From assembly GCA_003024985.2 (NCBI GenBank), contig PXIH01S0001883.1: DNA of 11,418 nt; one strand, 5' to 3'. This document shows positions 1 to 7,830 of this stretch, piece after piece. This stretch comes from Euperipatoides rowelli. Its lineage: Eukaryota > Onychophora > Udeonychophora > Euonychophora > Peripatopsidae. The translations under genes were made by a program, and so were the position numbers. Within the stretch, counting starts at the first letter, position 1. Each line of letters opens with the position of its first letter. Under the pieces are notes generated by a model. It did not search any database and was not told the origin of the DNA. It saw only the letters and a list, made by a program, of their open reading frames with translations.

Positions 1-170
1 ATATTTCTTTATATACATAATTTTTTTTGTGTAATCTTTTCAGAGTCTTTTACCATTTTCACCAGTTCCATGTCACCAATAAGTCGTTAGCTGTTCTGTA
101 ACGGCTACAATTAAAGATTTAAAAGACATCTTTTTCTATTTTATAACATCGTTGCTGGCTATTAACACTA
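1..170. other. AT-rich DNA, nothing recognised
   Basis: No reading frame, RNA gene or repeat is apparent. The stretch ends where the left arm of the long inverted repeat begins. Confidence 0.5.
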
Positions 171-174
171 GGTG

Positions 175-700
175 GAAACCTTTTCATTAAATCAAGTTTT
201 AGAATAAACCACATGCAATCTGGTGGTTTTCTAGCCATCAGATGTTAGAACGATCACAATTTCCTTATATCACATGGCCTTCTAACAATATATTTAAATA
301 ATCTATTCACATTTCAACATACTTAAGATCCCACCCCTAAAACAATCCATCGTAGGTCATTGTACTGGGTTCACTTTTTTTTAAAATATGTCATATTTCT
401 AAACTTTTTTAGGTATTATGTTTATTTCTGGATAAAAATGTAATGTTTATACAACATACCAAAACTTTGAAATTTCATATTTGTGATTTTATTTTTTTAC
501 TTGATAACGATCTAAGATGGATTGTTTTAGAGCAAGATCTTATATATGACAAAATGCTAATAAAATATATTTAAATCTATTGTTTGAATAACATATGATA
601 TAAGAAATTGTCCAATAATGATCCTTCTAACATCTGATGGCTAGAAAACCACCAGATTGCGCATGATTTATTCTAAAACTTGAATTAAGTAAACCTCAAG
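175..700. repeat. Long inverted repeat (fold-back / MITE-like element)
   Basis: The left arm (about 175-413) is the imperfect reverse complement of the right arm (about 459-700), with a loop of only ~45 bp. The best-matching blocks are 191-250 against 625-684, including TCTGGTGGTTTTCTAGCCAT on the left and its complement near 637-656. CTAAAACAATCCAT at 337-350 pairs with ATGGATTGTTTTAG at 517-530. Paired coordinates add up to 867-875, so one axis near 433-437 organises the whole element. Identity is high in the outer third and lower towards the loop, where small indels occur. No transposase frame lies inside. A decayed non-autonomous DNA transposon of the fold-back type is the most likely origin. 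Terminal inverted repeat ends and a target-site duplication were not resolved, so the superfamily is unknown. Confidence 0.8.
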
Positions 701-1097
701 ATTATTCTAAATTAATACAAATTTGTTAATTTCAGGATTATTTTTACATCCACCCATCCAAAAATTAATAGTAATAAAAGACTGGTACAGTGTATGTAGA
801 GAGGTGTTAATCATGGATTGAGGAATATAACAACTTGCTCACCTTCACATATTACTGCCACTGTCTACAATGTATATTATCATGGTTAAGAAACATAATA
901 CTAGGTTAACTGTCTTGCAGTCCTATTTCAAAATGCACTAGCCACCAGGGGGCCAAAAATACTATATCAGGAACTGGGAAGGGGTACAATTTAAGCCTGG
1001 GGGTTGGATGCACTATAAGCCAAAAAAAAAAGTTATTTAGGGTCAAAGTCCCTAGAAGCAAATGCAAAATGGGTTTTGAAGTATTTTGAGCTTTTTT
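701..1097. other. Intergenic DNA, nothing recognised
   Basis: AT-rich sequence with a few G-rich words (about 945-1012) and an A-run at 1022-1031. No reading frame or repeat unit can be supported. The G-rich words resemble in style the satellite relics at 1795-2150, but I could not align them. Confidence 0.4.
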
Positions 1098-1171
1098 GTG
1101 ATTATGTTGACTACAATATTATTAGCAGATATAAAATAAAATTCATGCTATTCACCATTTTTTTAAAAAAT
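1098..1171 (+). repeat. Exact 74-bp dispersed repeat, copy 1
   Basis: This segment, beginning GTGATTATGTTGACTAC and ending in seven T, six A and a final T, is identical base for base to 4346-4419 in the same orientation. Similarity stops abruptly on both sides. Perfect identity in such decayed DNA implies a recent copying event, selection, or an assembly duplication. It carries no coding potential. Its identity is unknown; it could be an end of a mobile element or a short non-autonomous element. Confidence 0.9.
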
Positions 1172-1360
1172 GTGTAAGAATATTTTAAATTCAGAATTGT
1201 TTATTATTACAAATGAACGATTTATCAAACATTATTTTTTAGCCTTTTAAAAGGATATGGTGCCGCAGAGCTATTATTAATGACATCAGTTCAATCCAAC
1301 ATAAGTATTTAGAACTGCGTGGACTACTTTTTAATTAAGCTGGTAGAAATCTTGTTACTT

Positions 1361-1597
1361 ATTTAATACAATAATAATGTGGATTAATATTACATTATTT
1401 ACATTCTTAACCTTTATCCTAAACTGAATCCTAACTCCAACTACCGTAGTTTAACACTAATATGTGTAAAAATATCGTTCATTTAATACAATAATAATGT
1501 AGATAATATTACATTATTTACATTCCTAACCTTAATCCTAAACTTAACCCTAATTTTCAAACTATCCTAATTTAACGCTAAATATGTACCAATTCAA
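1361..1597 (+). repeat. 120-bp tandem duplication with CCTAA-type words
   Basis: ATTTAATACAATAATAATGT occurs at 1361 and again at 1481, giving a 120-bp period. The second unit follows the first with scattered substitutions and small gaps to about 1597. Each unit has an AT-rich half (ATTACATTATTTACATTC) followed by degenerate TAACC/CCTAA words, for example CCTAACCTTAATCCTAAAC in unit 2. The words look like degenerate telomeric repeats, but there is no regular hexamer array. A third diverged relative lies at 3174-3235. A reversed fragment resembling the unit junction (ATTATTACAAATGAACGAT, about 1205-1223) lies just upstream and suggests an inverted structure for the parent element. Confidence 0.8.
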
Positions 1598-1794
1598 TTT
1601 CAGGTAATCAACTTTAAGGAACTGCACCCTTTAATAGCTTGCATACTTTTTTTCATTTTGTTTTTAAAAAGATAAAATACCAAAGTGTGCCCTGTCTTAT
1701 ATTAAAAAAAAAAAATCTTTGGCTCAGTTCTAGCCCCACTGTACCTTTGTATAATTAGATTATATTAAAAAACAAATTTTCTCTGCGTATCTAT

Positions 1795-2150
1795 CGGTCA
1801 TTCCGAACTCCTATAATCGAATTTTCTCCCCAATTAAGTTGAAATTTGAAATTGGTGTTACTGTAGAGGTCTAGAATACGTATATAAAAAGTCAAGGTCC
1901 TAGGTAGTCACATGGGGTGCTATGGGGACCACCAAAATCTATTTTTTTTTTAAATGCTCCGATTACGTTCAAATTTGAAATTTGTGTTATCCTAGAGGTC
2001 TAGATTCAGATGGGGGTGCTAGGGGGGGGCAAAATTGAATTCCGTCATTTTAGACAATGAAAATAAATGCCCATTTTAGGGGGGAATGGGGGGGGGGGCA
2101 AAAAATATGGAAGTGTTTACCATAGTTCCAAACATGACATAAAATTCTGG
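1795..2150 (-). repeat. Diverged ~129-bp tandem units, satellite relative in reverse orientation
   Basis: GTTGAAATTTGAAATTGGTG at 1838 is echoed by GTTCAAATTTGAAATTTGTG at 1967, a 129-bp spacing. Both are followed by a shared TAGAGGTCTAGA block (around 1865 and 1994). GACAATGAAAATA at about 2053-2065 equals the complement of the TATTTTCATTGTC that starts the units at 10931 onward. The stretch 2111-2145 (GTGTTTACCATAGTTCCAAACATG) matches the complement of that array's CATGTTGGGAAGTATGCAAAACAC-type core with several changes. I infer that these are old, opposite-strand relatives of the terminal array. Long G-runs interrupt the units. Confidence 0.6.
2012..2098 (+). other. G-run cluster with quadruplex potential
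   Basis: Runs of 5, 8, 6 and 11 G occur at 2012-2016, 2022-2029, 2079-2084 and 2088-2098. The last two are separated by only three bases and could supply four G-tracts on their own. The runs fall in the satellite-like units, at positions matching the C-runs of the terminal array on the other strand. No function is implied. Confidence 0.55.
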
Positions 2151-2159
2151 GCCCCCCAA

Positions 2160-3090
2160 AAAAAATTACTGTAGATTTCGACGTGTTTTGACTAGTACTG
2201 TATTTAAAAATTAACACATTATCTATAATACTTATAAAATGAATTTGTCTGTCACGCTTGAAGTTGTGTTAGTCTCATAAACATACAAACAATTACTTTA
2301 ATGAATTAAATTATTTCAACTAACAGGGGAGGTCGGCAAACAATATGGGGGGGCAGCATTTATTTTTTCCCATCATTTTTGACAGGCTTTAGCTTGTGGT
2401 TTAATAAAAATAAAATATAGGCCTAATCTTAAATCACATCCTGATATTTTAAATACAGTATTTTTTTTTATAATTCAAAGGCTTCAATGTCTGGTGTTTA
2501 AAATTCTTTTCTGCAAATCTTTGAAATTCTCCTTTTCTTAAAATTCTGCACCATACTGAAGTAAAATAATTCAATAGAATTTCAGATTTTTTTTCTTTTA
2601 TCTTCAAGGAGTTGTGGGTAATTGGAAGAATGTTGCTGATCATTATTAATTCAAACGAAAAGTTTGGAATTCCAAATAAATACCAGTAAATCTCATGAAA
2701 CTCAAAAAACTCATTTACACTTAACTGTATATGCTGCAAAAGTAGAATACAGTCTAAATTGCTTTATAGACCGTTTGCTTTGTTTATATACCACTGACTA
2801 ATAAAGTAATAAAACTAGAAACGTTTCCAAAGTCTTCCTTTATTCCCTAAAGATCAACTTGATCAAAACATTTAGAAATGTTGTTTTTAACAAGCCACTT
2901 GTCGATTATTTTCATTACAATTAAAATGAATAACACAAATGGAAATAATAAACTATCTCCCAAATAACTAAATGTACAGTATGTTTAAATTTCATACTTT
3001 GAATATGTTATTAATATTAATGACTATCTAATATTAGAAAGTTATTTCAATTCAATTTTTTTTAAAAAAAAAAGCAGATTGTTTCATACC
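2160..3090. other. AT-rich intergenic DNA, nothing supported
   Basis: No conserved protein motif was found on either strand. The longest open stretch (2449-2739, minus strand) has a low-complexity composition and no recognisable family. A further short G-run occurs at about 2347-2353. Confidence 0.5.
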
Positions 3091-3097
3091 AGGGCCT

Positions 3098-3364
3098 AGT
3101 AGCTGACTGAATTAGAGTTTTAACAATTGCGCATATACAATCAAACTGGATAATAGCGTTTTTTTTTTATTTACAGTCGTAACGTTACCGTAACCCTGAT
3201 CCCTAACTCCAACTACGTATTAAACCGACTATTTATGATAATCTAAAGGTGAAATTATCTTTTTTTATCTATTTCAATAATTTTAACACATACTTACGTC
3301 AGCCATAACGTTAACCAATCAACGACGGCAATTGTTAAAAACTCTACTTATTTCGTCGGCTAGC
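3098..3364. mobile_element. Candidate MITE-like element with ~33-bp terminal inverted repeats
   Basis: The left end (3098-3130, AGTAGCTGACTGAATTAGAG then TTTTAACAATTGC) matches the complement of the right end (3329-3364, GCAATTGTTAAAAACTCTAC then TTATTTCGTCGGCTAGC) with a few mismatches and a one-base indel. Weaker similarity may extend the arms outward to about 3080 and 3390. The ~200-bp interior has no coding potential but contains the CCTAA-type block at 3174-3235. The size and plan fit a non-autonomous DNA transposon. A target-site duplication was not recognised, and the superfamily is unassigned. Confidence 0.6.
3174..3235 (+). repeat. Diverged third copy of the CCTAA-type repeat block
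   Basis: GTAACCCTGATCCCTAACTC and the following CAACTACGTATTAAAC resemble the second half of the 1361-1480 unit (AACTGAATCCTAACTCCAAC then TACCGTAGTTTAAC). This links the tandem duplication at 1361-1597 to the interior of the candidate TIR element. Confidence 0.6.
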
Positions 3365-3369
3365 ATCTA

Positions 3370-4245
3370 TTATGTAAAGAAAACAGTTGTGATTAATATC
3401 CTACTAAATTACGTTGTGATCTAAAAAAAAATAAAGTTTTAAAAAAAGAGTTTTTGAAAAGTAGTTTGCAATGAATTTGTCCTTAAACCTAGCTCAATCA
3501 AAATTTTAGATATTTAAACAGCCCTAAGTACTGTATGTACCGTACCAATATTTATTATTATTATTTCAGGTTTATTGCAATAAAGAAAGTAAAAAATATT
3601 CACACATACTACATATGAAATTAAAATAAAATTATCACTATATAAAGTCATAGCCCTATTAAGAAGGATATTGACTTTATATACATTTGTTTGTTTAAAC
3701 AATTATATTCATTAAAATGAAAATAAAGATAAAAGTTAAAATAACTGTAAAAATAAAATTCAACAAATAAAAAAAAGTAAAGTTAAATTAAGCCATAGGA
3801 AAGAATCAACTGATAAAACATTTCAGTTTAATTCACTAAATTGGAACCAAGAACTCCAAAACAACCCTCAAGAAGTGTAGCCACTACAGAAACCATATCT
3901 CGCCTGACGTAATCCAGTTACACAGAACATTATTTCATTTGATCAAAAAGATATTAACAAGTTTTATCAAAATCCAATTGGCAAATAGTCTCTGCAAACA
4001 CTGTTCATCCAACAATCACCACATTGGTTAAAACGTTATTTCTTACACCATGGTTTTATCCTATAAATGGTCAATTGATAAATGTGAAACCATCAAGAAA
4101 TTTCACTATAGTAAAAAGAAATCATAAGCCAATTCAGAAGTTTTGGTAAAGCAGGATAACTTTATAAAAAAAACAACAACCCACAAATGAATAAATTATT
4201 ATACTATCTGGATCTCAGACTTATCCTATGTTATACAGCCCAAAA
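3370..4245. other. AT-rich intergenic DNA, nothing supported
   Basis: No repeat or RNA gene was recognised. A stop-free stretch of 63 codons without ATG runs on the + strand (3958-4149), and a 62-codon minus-strand frame lies at 3514-3702. Neither shows a known motif, and both are of chance length. An exon cannot be excluded, but nothing supports one. Confidence 0.4.
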
Positions 4246-4249
4246 CATC

Positions 4250-4285
4250 CAATCAGAGGTCGGCTTGCAAGCTAACCTCTGATTG
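4250..4285. repeat. 36-bp palindrome
   Basis: CAATCAGAGGT (4250-4260) and ACCTCTGATTG (4275-4285) are perfect reverse complements. They enclose a core whose central GCTTGCAAGC is itself palindromic. Only two of the 18 base-pair positions are not Watson-Crick (one G-T type). It can form a cruciform or hairpin. It may be a remnant of abutting terminal inverted repeats or of a palindromic element. A functional binding site cannot be inferred from one copy. Confidence 0.85.
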
Positions 4286-4345
4286 ACTTATTTTATTTAA
4301 TACTTATTCTTATTAATATGCTTTAATATTTATGTCATGCAGTAG

Positions 4346-4419
4346 GTGATTATGTTGACTACAATATTATTAGCAGATATAAAATAAAATTCATGCTATT
4401 CACCATTTTTTTAAAAAAT
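4346..4419 (+). repeat. Exact 74-bp dispersed repeat, copy 2
   Basis: This is the second of two base-for-base identical copies in the same orientation. Its left flank (CATGCAGTAG) and right flank (TAGATTATTATT) differ from those of copy 1, so the boundaries are sharp. The copies are 3,248 bp apart. An LTR pair is unlikely given the short length and the absence of TG...CA ends or any internal gag/pol. Confidence 0.9.
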
Positions 4420-4840
4420 TAGATTATTATTTTAATAATAGGCAAATATCAAACTTTTCTTAATCCTAATCCCAGAGTTAAAACTTTGTAGGATACTGGC
4501 GAGTTGTCTGTCTGGAAACATTGCTGCTACCTGTCTGGAAGTTGAAAATTACATAATTTTCTGAGTTCAATTATGGTATGCCCAAAATTGTGTAATTTTT
4601 CTCGCACTTTTAACCAGACTATCAAAGGTTATCATCTGGAATCAAGGAGAAATAAAATAAATTCCATTAAAGAAACAAGACAGAAGAAAGATGTGAAAAG
4701 GATTAATAGTCTAATGTAATGGTGGGCAAATAGTTAATCACAATCGATTGATCCATCTCCAGCCGATTTTAGGTAGATCTTTTTCTTTTAATGCTTATCA
4801 TATCTTGTAATTTCAACGATTGCTCTCTTCATGATAAAAT
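4420..4840. other. Intergenic DNA with minor inverted words
   Basis: No gene is recognised. A perfect small palindrome, GAAAATTACATAATTTTC, lies near 4544-4561. A related word, AAAATTGTGTAATTTTTC, follows about 40 bp later. TGTCTGGAA occurs twice near 4510 and 4532. Confidence 0.4.
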
Positions 4841-5371
4841 TGTTTCTCTTCTCTCTTCCTTTCTCTCCCTCTCTGCTCCTATCTCTCACACTCTCCCTCC
4901 TTCCCTCGCCCTCCCCTTCCTTCTACTATCTTTTCTTCCTCTGTCCATCCATCTCTCCATCCAACCATCCCTCCATCCATATGTCCCTCCATCCATCCGT
5001 CCCTCTATTCGTCCATCCTCCATCGATCCATCCATCCCTCCATCCATCCACCCACATTTCTACTCACTCACCTGTCCATCCACCCACCCACCAAATGTTC
5101 ACTCACCCATCCACCCATCCGGCTGTTCATCCCTCCACCCACCTGTCCATCCATCCATCTGCTCAACCAGCCATCCACCCACCCGTCCACATGTCCATCT
5201 TCTAGTCTGTCTACCCATCTGCCTTTCTGTATATTTGCCTGCCTGTCATTTTCCTGCCAGTCCATCCACCCACCTGTCTACCTATCCATCTATCCACCTG
5301 TCCATTTGTCCATCCACCCATCCGTCCATTTGTCCATCCATCTATCCATTTGTCCATCTGTTTGTCCATAG
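4841..5371 (+). repeat. Polypyrimidine tract and imperfect (CCAT)n microsatellite
   Basis: The first ~95 bp are CT-rich (CTCTCCCT-type words, about 4841-4935). The tract then becomes an imperfect CCAT/CCAC tetranucleotide array with TGTCCATC variants to about 5371. G is rare except in TGT and CCG/CTG variants. Because the repeat rarely makes stops, it produces long low-complexity frames on both strands (for example 4791-5408 on the + strand, rich in Pro, Ser, His and Ile). These are translation artefacts, not genes. LINE-A sequence begins within about 300 bp of its right edge. Confidence 0.95.
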
Positions 5372-5662
5372 AGCAAAAGGAAGGTTATCTTCTTTACTAA
5401 GGCAATAGAAATGCTAAGTACTGCAAATTTAGGAAACCATTCATTGGTTAATGACTGGAAAAAACAGCTCATGAAAATACAGAAACAGGAAAATAATCTT
5501 CTCATATATAAAAAAAATCCAAAATATAATATTAAATAAACATGAGCTATCAGCTCTAATAACCTCTAAAATCATTTTTAAAATTAGAAATAAAAAATCC
5601 ATTTTGCAATAAAATATCAGCATGAACTCTTAACTGACCATGATTTGGGAAATTTCCTATAA

Positions 5663-6620
5663 GGGTATTTTAAACAATCGTTAGAGGATTCTTCTGCCTT
5701 GCTCCCAAATTTTAATAATAATAACACCTATCAAGTCAAAAATAACAATTCTCCTCAACTCCCTCTGTTAATTTCTCAAGCTGAAATAGCAAAGGCTAAC
5801 TTGCTGCCACAAATAAAAGATCTCCCCCTGGGCCTGATGGACTCACATCTAATTTTATTCTGAAGTTTAAGCATATTTATATTTTTTTGGACTTTTTAAT
5901 TATTGGGCAAATGAGGACCTGATTGGTAAGCTAAACATTCAATCTCACTTTGTGCTATTTGATAAGCAAGAACAAGATACACTACCACCTCATTTACTAT
6001 TAAATAACTAACAATAATAATATTCAACCTATAAACATCGAAAATATCTATGCAAAAATATTTGCATCCATTTTTAATCAAAAACTTTATGCTGTTCTTA
6101 ATCCCATTATACATCCCCATCAATTCGCATTAAAAAAATTGTTCACACCCCAATTGTGCTATTCAGAGAAATATACAATGAATACAAAAACACCAAGAAG
6201 GATCAACCCCTTGCCCTTTTTATTGATATCCATAAGGCCTATGATTCGTCAATTTACCATACCTAATCTCCATCATAAAAAATTATGTCAAAGACATACC
6301 TCTGCAGAATTATGTTATAAATAACCTCCAAATCAGCTACTATTAATCTGAAAAATCACTTCTATGTATCCTTTAATATTAAAAAGGGAGTCACTCAGGG
6401 TTTTCCCTTGAGTGTCTCATTTGCACTATACATCAACTCCCATTTATGTGATTTGGATGATAACTTACCAGGCATATTAGCCTATATTTATAATCTTAAA
6501 AACCAATTAAAATTTTAGTCTATGCTGGGTATCTTATAATCCTCTGTAACAACATTCAAGAAACTGAAATATCTCTGGAAATTATTCAAAGCTTTACAAA
6601 TCTGACTTGTAGGCCTACTA
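5663..6620 (+). pseudogene. LINE-A ORF2 reverse transcriptase core, broken
   Basis: RT copies element RNA into DNA at a nicked target; this copy is inactive. Recognisable pieces in order are as follows. An ISQAEIAKA helix lies at about 5770-5800 (frame 2). SPPGPDGLTSNF at about 5821 (frame 1) corresponds to the SPGPDG motif. IENIYAKIFASIFNQKL then NPIIHPHQF from 6025 (frame 1) matches the usual 'YRPISL N..KI.AKI...RL' block, with RP changed to QP. FIDIHKAYDS at 6219-6248 (frame 3) is RT motif A, with its Asp at 6225-6227. GVTQGFPLS from 6387 (frame 3) matches the 'GVRQGDPLSP' block. At 6521-6532 (frame 2) the expected Y-A/V-D-D box reads YAGY, so both catalytic aspartates are lost. At least four frame changes and several stops separate the pieces. 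Confidence 0.85.
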
Positions 6621-6699
6621 TGATCAACAGGAAAAAACCTTCCATAATGAATCTTGCAACTCTGAAAATTATGCCATCTTTAGGAAATAAACTCCCTAA

Positions 6700-7550
6700 A
6701 AATATTTGGGTATTCCTTACCCCTATATCGGACAGCTAGCAAAAAATAAAATACAGAAACTCTTACTAGACAAATTTAATAAAATGTTTCAGATTACTAA
6801 ACACCTCTACTTTCCAATCACTCTTAGAATAAAAATAGTAAATACCATGTGTCCCCCCAAAATAATCTTTTATATGCCACATATAATACCTACTCAAAAT
6901 GGATAAACCAAATCACCTCCGTAGCCAATAAAATAATCTGGCAAAATAAACTCACTCTCATTGGAAAGCATAGATTATATCATTTTAGTAAAGTGACAGC
7001 CTAATTGATATAAAACTCTTTATTAACAGCTAACTCTATTTCGAATCTACATAAATTTTGCCAAAGACTCAACATTGCACTTGAAGTTCCACCTTCTGAC
7101 ACCCCTCCAAGATGGCAGTGTAACTTATTAATTTGGAAAGATATTAATTACCGACTAGACTTTATATATGACTTTCCACTCTTATTCTAAAATATGCTAC
7201 AATAAGAAACTTCAAACATGATGGCAAACATAGTCACCAACCTCTTGAAGCTGGACATATAATACTAAAAGGCCTATTGCACAGTTACACTTACACCCCT
7301 CCAAATATAATAGATTTTTTTTATAAAACTGATCTACAATGCCTTACCAACCAGATCTTTGTAGGTAGATAAATACAATTTCAAAGTTACATCCCAATGC
7401 CCCTTCTGTAACCATCAGGAAACCAGTGACCACCTGCTTTTGAGATGCCAATACTTCCAAAACAGTAGATTTTGGATTGACAATCACCTACTTACTGATC
7501 TCTCCATGAATAATTTCAACAATTATTCTTTGCTCATCACGGATAAGTCT
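6700..7550 (+). pseudogene. LINE-A ORF2 post-RT region and C-terminal CCHC finger
   Basis: KYLGIPYPYIG begins at 6700 and runs into a helical thumb-like stretch ending at a stop at 6904-6906. The thread resumes as IIWQNKLTL near 6930, corresponding to the '.iW..kk..i' stretch of L1-type ORF2. YNALPTRSL lies near 7337-7360. CPFC at 7398-7409, His at 7431 and Cys at 7446 then give C-x2-C-x7-H-x4-C, the zf-RVT-type finger found near the C-terminus of L1/Tx1 ORF2 proteins. The frame containing the finger stays open to 7682, but past about 7550 the text no longer resembles ORF2. Many stops occur between 6970 and 7330. Confidence 0.8.
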
Positions 7551-7830
7551 GATGTCTTAGTTGTTGTAGATGGGAATTTCAAGTACCAGAAATTTAGCAT
7601 GCAGCTATTGGACTCTCTTGGTATACTGTGTTCTTTGGAAGATTACACCTATTATTCCAGCATATCATTTTCTTGTATTTAGGAGTCAGGAGGCTATGGA
7701 CACATTTAAGAAATCTTTTGTGAAGTATGGTGAATTATTTCTTTTATTTGTGAGTGTGTTATCTATGAAAGTGTTAAATTTTCTGTGCTGTGGTGACCTG
7801 TAAGAACTGTGATTGTGGAGTTGGCTAGTG
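7551..7830 (+). pseudogene. G/T-rich coding-like stretch of unknown origin, possible LINE ORF1 fragment
   Basis: Base composition switches near 7550 from the A/C-rich LINE-A pattern to G/T-rich sequence like LINE-B. Two overlapping frames cover it: one continues LINE-A's finger frame to 7682 (VVVDGNFKYQKFSMQLL...), the other ends at 7803 (SQEAMDTFKKSFVKYGELFL...). The second has the feel of the RNA-binding region of a LINE ORF1 ('F.s.ea...f.k..g'), but I cannot name a family. It has no complete start-to-stop gene and is cut off by the candidate hAT element. LINE-B is the obvious candidate parent on composition. It does not join directly to the LINE-B sequence resuming at 8435, which is mid-ORF2, so an internal deletion would be needed. 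Confidence 0.3.

Larger units (their letters stand above)
5660..7550 (+). mobile_element. LINE-A: degenerate L1/Tx1-like non-LTR retrotransposon
   Basis: Read across several frames, the + strand follows the order expected of an L1/Tx1-type ORF2: pre-RT linker, RT core, post-RT region with the LGIP motif, and a C-terminal CCHC finger. Conceptual pieces outside this span (about 5440-5660) look like the linker upstream of RT, so the element may begin earlier. No endonuclease domain or ORF1 was recognised, which fits a 5'-truncated insertion. The sense strand is A/C-rich. The copy carries many stops and frame changes and cannot encode an active product. The 3' end is uncertain, because base composition changes near 7540-7560 without a clear poly(A). 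Confidence 0.85.

Noticed and set aside
1531-1560. Interstitial telomere array
   Set aside because: CCTAA-type words are degenerate and irregular. No run of a fixed hexamer or heptamer is present.
2449-2739. 96-codon minus-strand frame
   Set aside because: AT-driven composition, no motif, no neighbouring exon signal. Length is not remarkable for such AT-rich DNA.
3514-3702. 62-codon minus-strand frame with hydrophobic runs
   Set aside because: Hydrophobic residues follow from T-rich codons. No conserved motif or gene context.
3958-4149. 63-codon stop-free + strand stretch, considered as an exon
   Set aside because: No ATG, no convincing splice sites and no recognisable family.
1098-4419. 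The 74-bp repeats as LTRs of a retroelement
   Set aside because: Too short, no TG...CA ends, and no gag/pol or primer-binding site between them.
4791-5408. 205-codon + strand frame rich in Pro, Ser, His and Ile, plus 124-, 65- and 71-codon frames on both strands over the same region
   Set aside because: All are translations of the CCAT/CTCT simple repeat, which contains few stop words. Composition follows the repeat in every frame and there is no domain.
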